Positions 5,597 to 7,189 of a stretch of 7,189 bases of DNA are shown here, piece after piece. The notes beneath the pieces were generated by a model. It was not told the DNA's origin. It was given only the letters and a program-made list of their open reading frames with translations, and did no database searches. The first letter of the stretch is position 1, and each line of letters begins with the position of its first letter. The stretch is from Lachnospiraceae bacterium (GTDB lineage: Bacteria > Bacillota > Clostridia > Lachnospirales > Lachnospiraceae), in contig JAFVAA010000424.1 of assembly GCA_017476305.1 (NCBI GenBank), forward strand, positions 1 to 7,189, written 5' to 3'. The translations under genes were made by a program, and so were the position numbers.

Positions 5597-6163
5597 ATGA
5601 AATTAAAAAATATAGAAAAGAAGTTAGGGGGAAAATTTATCCATCGCTATGATCTGACGTATGAGACAGAGGATGGCGGGAAAAAGGTGTATGAGATGAT
5701 CAGTAGAAATCCGGAGATTCGGACGGAGGAGTATTTGATTTCGAAAAAGCCGGATGCGGTGGTACTGATTATCACGGATGAAAGCGGAGAAAGGATTCTC
5801 ATTGACAGAGAGTTTCGCATGGCGACGGGAGAGTGGATCTATAACTTTCCAGCGGGGCTTATCGATCCGGGCGAGACACCGGAGGCGGCGGCAAAAAGAG
5901 AGCTCTGGGAGGAAACGGGACTGGAGCTTTATGAGATAGAGGATAAAATTCCGCTTAGCTATAGTGCGATTGGCTTTGCAAATGAGACGAATGTGTGTAT
6001 CGTGGGAAAGGCAAGAGGGGCTTTCAGGAAAAGCACTTCCGTGGTAGAGGAGATTGTGCCGGGGTGGTATACAAAGGAGGAGGTCAGAGAGCTGATTCGA
6101 AAGGAACCGTTTGCGGCGAGGACGCAGGCTTACTGCTATGTCTGGAGCAGGGAGCAGGTATGA
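5597..6163 (+). CDS. Nudix hydrolase, ADP-ribose pyrophosphatase-like (188 aa)
   Basis: The Nudix box GX5EX7REUXEEXGU is complete: G87, E93, R101-E-L-W-E-E106, G108 and L109. E102, E105 and E106 would hold the catalytic divalent metals. The fold is preceded by a short N-terminal beta region (about 15-35) and the strands V-V-L-I-I-T and I-L-I-D-R-E-F-R, as in ADP-ribose and nucleotide-sugar pyrophosphatases (NudF type). Those enzymes cleave a nucleoside diphosphate linked to another group. Length of 188 residues is normal for that group. Substrate cannot be read from the sequence. The start ATG at 5597 has AGGA (5586-5589) 7 nt upstream; a competing ATG at 5589 meets a stop after three codons. 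It lies 32 bp after the GGDEF/LamG gene with no terminator, so co-transcription is likely. A functional link to c-di-GMP is not shown. Confidence 0.9.
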   Translation: MKLKNIEKKLGGKFIHRYDLTYETEDGGKKVYEMISRNPEIRTEEYLISKKPDAVVLIITDESGERILIDREFRMATGEWIYNFPAGLIDPGETPEAAAKRELWEETGLELYEIEDKIPLSYSAIGFANETNVCIVGKARGAFRKSTSVVEEIVPGWYTKEEVRELIRKEPFAARTQAYCYVWSREQV

Positions 6164-6236
6164 GGGGCATCTTAGTTCCTTACTTTGGTGAAAAGGAGTG
6201 AAGCCTGAAAAACAGAATGAAGTGATTTTCGAATGA

Positions 6237-6260
6237 AAAGCAGGAATATATGCCTGTTTT
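6237..6260 (+). terminator. Weak hairpin after the Nudix gene, possible terminator
   Basis: AAAGCAGG (6237-6244) pairs with CCTGTTTT (6253-6260) with one G-U pair, around an 8-nt loop. The 3' arm is T-rich, but the stem is short and AT-rich, and it overlaps the sigma-E-like promoter match, so termination here would be inefficient. It lies 73 nt after the Nudix stop codon. Confidence 0.3.
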
Positions 6261-6272
6261 GTTTCGTAAAAT
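6244..6272 (+). promoter_or_regulatory. Candidate sigma-E-type sporulation promoter before the ylbJ-like gene
   Basis: GAATATA (6244-6250) and CGTAAAAT (6265-6272), spaced 14 bp apart, match 6 of 7 and 6 of 8 positions of the Bacillus sigma-E consensus as I remember it (KMATATT, 14-15 bp, CATACAHT). Transcription would begin near 6279, about 25 nt before the start codon. In B. subtilis ylbJ belongs to the sigma-E regulon, so a match here is meaningful, but no score was computed. Confidence 0.4.
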
Positions 6273-6302
6273 AGAGTAAGAGGTACGTGAAAAGAGAGTT
6301 TT

Positions 6303-7189
6303 ATGATGCGAAGGTCGAAACAGAGGGTAAAGAGAAGGGGTTTGATTTTATTTACGGTTTTTCTGGTATTGTTTTTTCTTTTCTTTCCAAAGACAGTCAG
6401 TGCCGGTGCGAAGGAAGGGCTGGCACTGTGGTTCTATACGGTGATGCCGGCACTTTTACCTTTTATGATCATTTCCGGTTTTATGATGAAGGAAAGAATT
6501 ACGGAACCGTTAAACAGGCTGATCGGACCTTTTCTTTCCAGACTTTTTGCGATTCCATACCGGTGTGCGTATCCGGTCGTGATCGGATTTCTTTCCGGGT
6601 TTCCGGTGGGGGCGAAGGTGACGGGACAGATGTATTTCAATCAGGAAATTACGAGAGAGGAGGCAGAGTATCTCCTCTCTTTTTGTAATAATGCCAGTCC
6701 GATGTTTTTGATCAGCTATATCGGGGTGGAGTGCCTGCACCTTCGGATGCCTGTGGAGATTTTTATCTTTATCGTGTTTTCTGCATGGATTCAGTCCTTC
6801 TATACGAGAAAAAAATATCATATGCATTCGGAGCCATTCCCAGGTTCCGTTTTCCGAAAGAAAAATTCTGCCTTTTCCGGAAAAGGTGCTGCTTTGAAGC
6901 AGGTCTCCCGTCCCGGAGTGGTAGAGGCTTTGGATGAGAGTATCATGGATTCCTTTCTTACGATTACGAAAATCGGAGGATATATCCTGCTTTTTTCGAT
7001 TCTGATCCAGATGATTCAGGATTTTATACCCATTGACCATTCCCTGAAGTACATAGGGATTGGCTTTTTAGAAATTACGACAGGGGGAAAGGTTTTTTCC
7101 GGGATTTCTTTAGCACCCTGGCTGAAGTACGGTATTTTTGTCGGACTTTGTGCTTTTGGAGGAATTTCCAGCATCTTTCAGACTGCCAG
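6303..7189 (+). CDS. ylbJ: YlbJ-like sporulation integral membrane protein, 3' end outside the window
   Basis: The frame runs open from ATG 6303 through the window end (295 full codons plus two bases), so the gene is partial. The product starts with a basic stretch (R3-R-S-K-Q-R), then a hydrophobic segment (about 14-30). Next comes the family-like region A-L-W-F-Y-T-V-M-P-A-L-L-P-F near 41-55, then G-F-L-S-G-F-P-V-G-A-K (about 97-107), and then S-F-C-N-N-A-S-P-M-F near 128-137. The last two are the G-x-P-x-G-A-K and N-S/A-x-P-(L/M)-F motifs of YlbJ/nucleoside-recognition (gate) proteins. Further membrane segments lie near 160-175 and 220-235, and the last residues are A-F-G-G-I-S-S-I-F-Q. 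In B. subtilis YlbJ is needed in the mother cell for heat-resistant spores. ATG 6306 is an equally good start: the weak GAGAG (6294-6298) is 7 nt from it but only 4 nt from 6303. A 133-residue frame from GTG 6287 is out of phase and lacks family features. Confidence 0.85.
   Translation, partial: MMRRSKQRVKRRGLILFTVFLVLFFLFFPKTVSAGAKEGLALWFYTVMPALLPFMIISGFMMKERITEPLNRLIGPFLSRLFAIPYRCAYPVVIGFLSGFPVGAKVTGQMYFNQEITREEAEYLLSFCNNASPMFLISYIGVECLHLRMPVEIFIFIVFSAWIQSFYTRKKYHMHSEPFPGSVFRKKNSAFSGKGAALKQVSRPGVVEALDESIMDSFLTITKIGGYILLFSILIQMIQDFIPIDHSLKYIGIGFLEITTGGKVFSGISLAPWLKYGIFVGLCAFGGISSIFQTA

Noticed and set aside
6287..6688. 133-residue frame from GTG 6287.
   Set aside because: It is out of phase with the long ylbJ-like frame, has no recognisable domain, and ends in the middle of that gene.
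1..7189. CRISPR array, tRNA or rRNA genes, transposase.
   Set aside because: No regularly spaced repeats, cloverleaf-like sequence, ribosomal RNA stretch or transposase motif was seen.

Overview
The window looks like chromosome of a low-to-moderate GC Firmicute, most likely a spore-forming Lachnospiraceae/Clostridia relative. The grounds are strong AGGAGG-type ribosome binding sites, sigma-A promoters of Gram-positive type, codon use, and a YlbJ-like sporulation membrane protein. I could not run a search, so the taxonomy is inference. Five complete genes lie on the + strand, one gene begins on the - strand at the left edge, and one + strand gene runs off the right edge.

Left edge (1-300): the first 8 codons of a divergent gene on the - strand, then a regulatory interval. 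It holds a 100-bp near-perfect palindrome, a 12-bp palindrome, one copy of a TTTACGGTTCCTAA-type repeat, and two candidate divergent sigma-A promoters. The + strand promoter is almost consensus and drives a cation diffusion facilitator (301-1404). That gene's stop codon lies inside a second, unrelated 105-bp palindromic repeat (1401-1505).

Middle (1544-5564): a condensation-fold acyltransferase with an HxxxDG motif; a small zinc-ribbon protein with about six membrane segments; and a 651-residue protein joining a GGDEF domain (SGDEF signature), an EAL-like domain that has lost its catalytic residues, and a C-terminal LamG-like jellyroll. The last has no signal peptide or membrane segment. The three genes run the same way with gaps of 34 and 75 bp. 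A reasonable but unproven reading is that the first two modify an acyl acceptor at the membrane and that the third is a cytosolic c-di-GMP-related sensor or effector.

Right side (5597-7189): a Nudix hydrolase of the ADP-ribose pyrophosphatase type, 32 bp downstream of the GGDEF protein and probably co-transcribed. A 139-bp gap follows, carrying a hairpin and a sigma-E-like promoter match, and then the 5' part of a ylbJ-like gene.

The strongest candidate for something little described is the cytosolic GGDEF / dead-EAL / LamG fusion. Next come the two long palindromes and the possible sporulation promoter before the ylbJ homologue.
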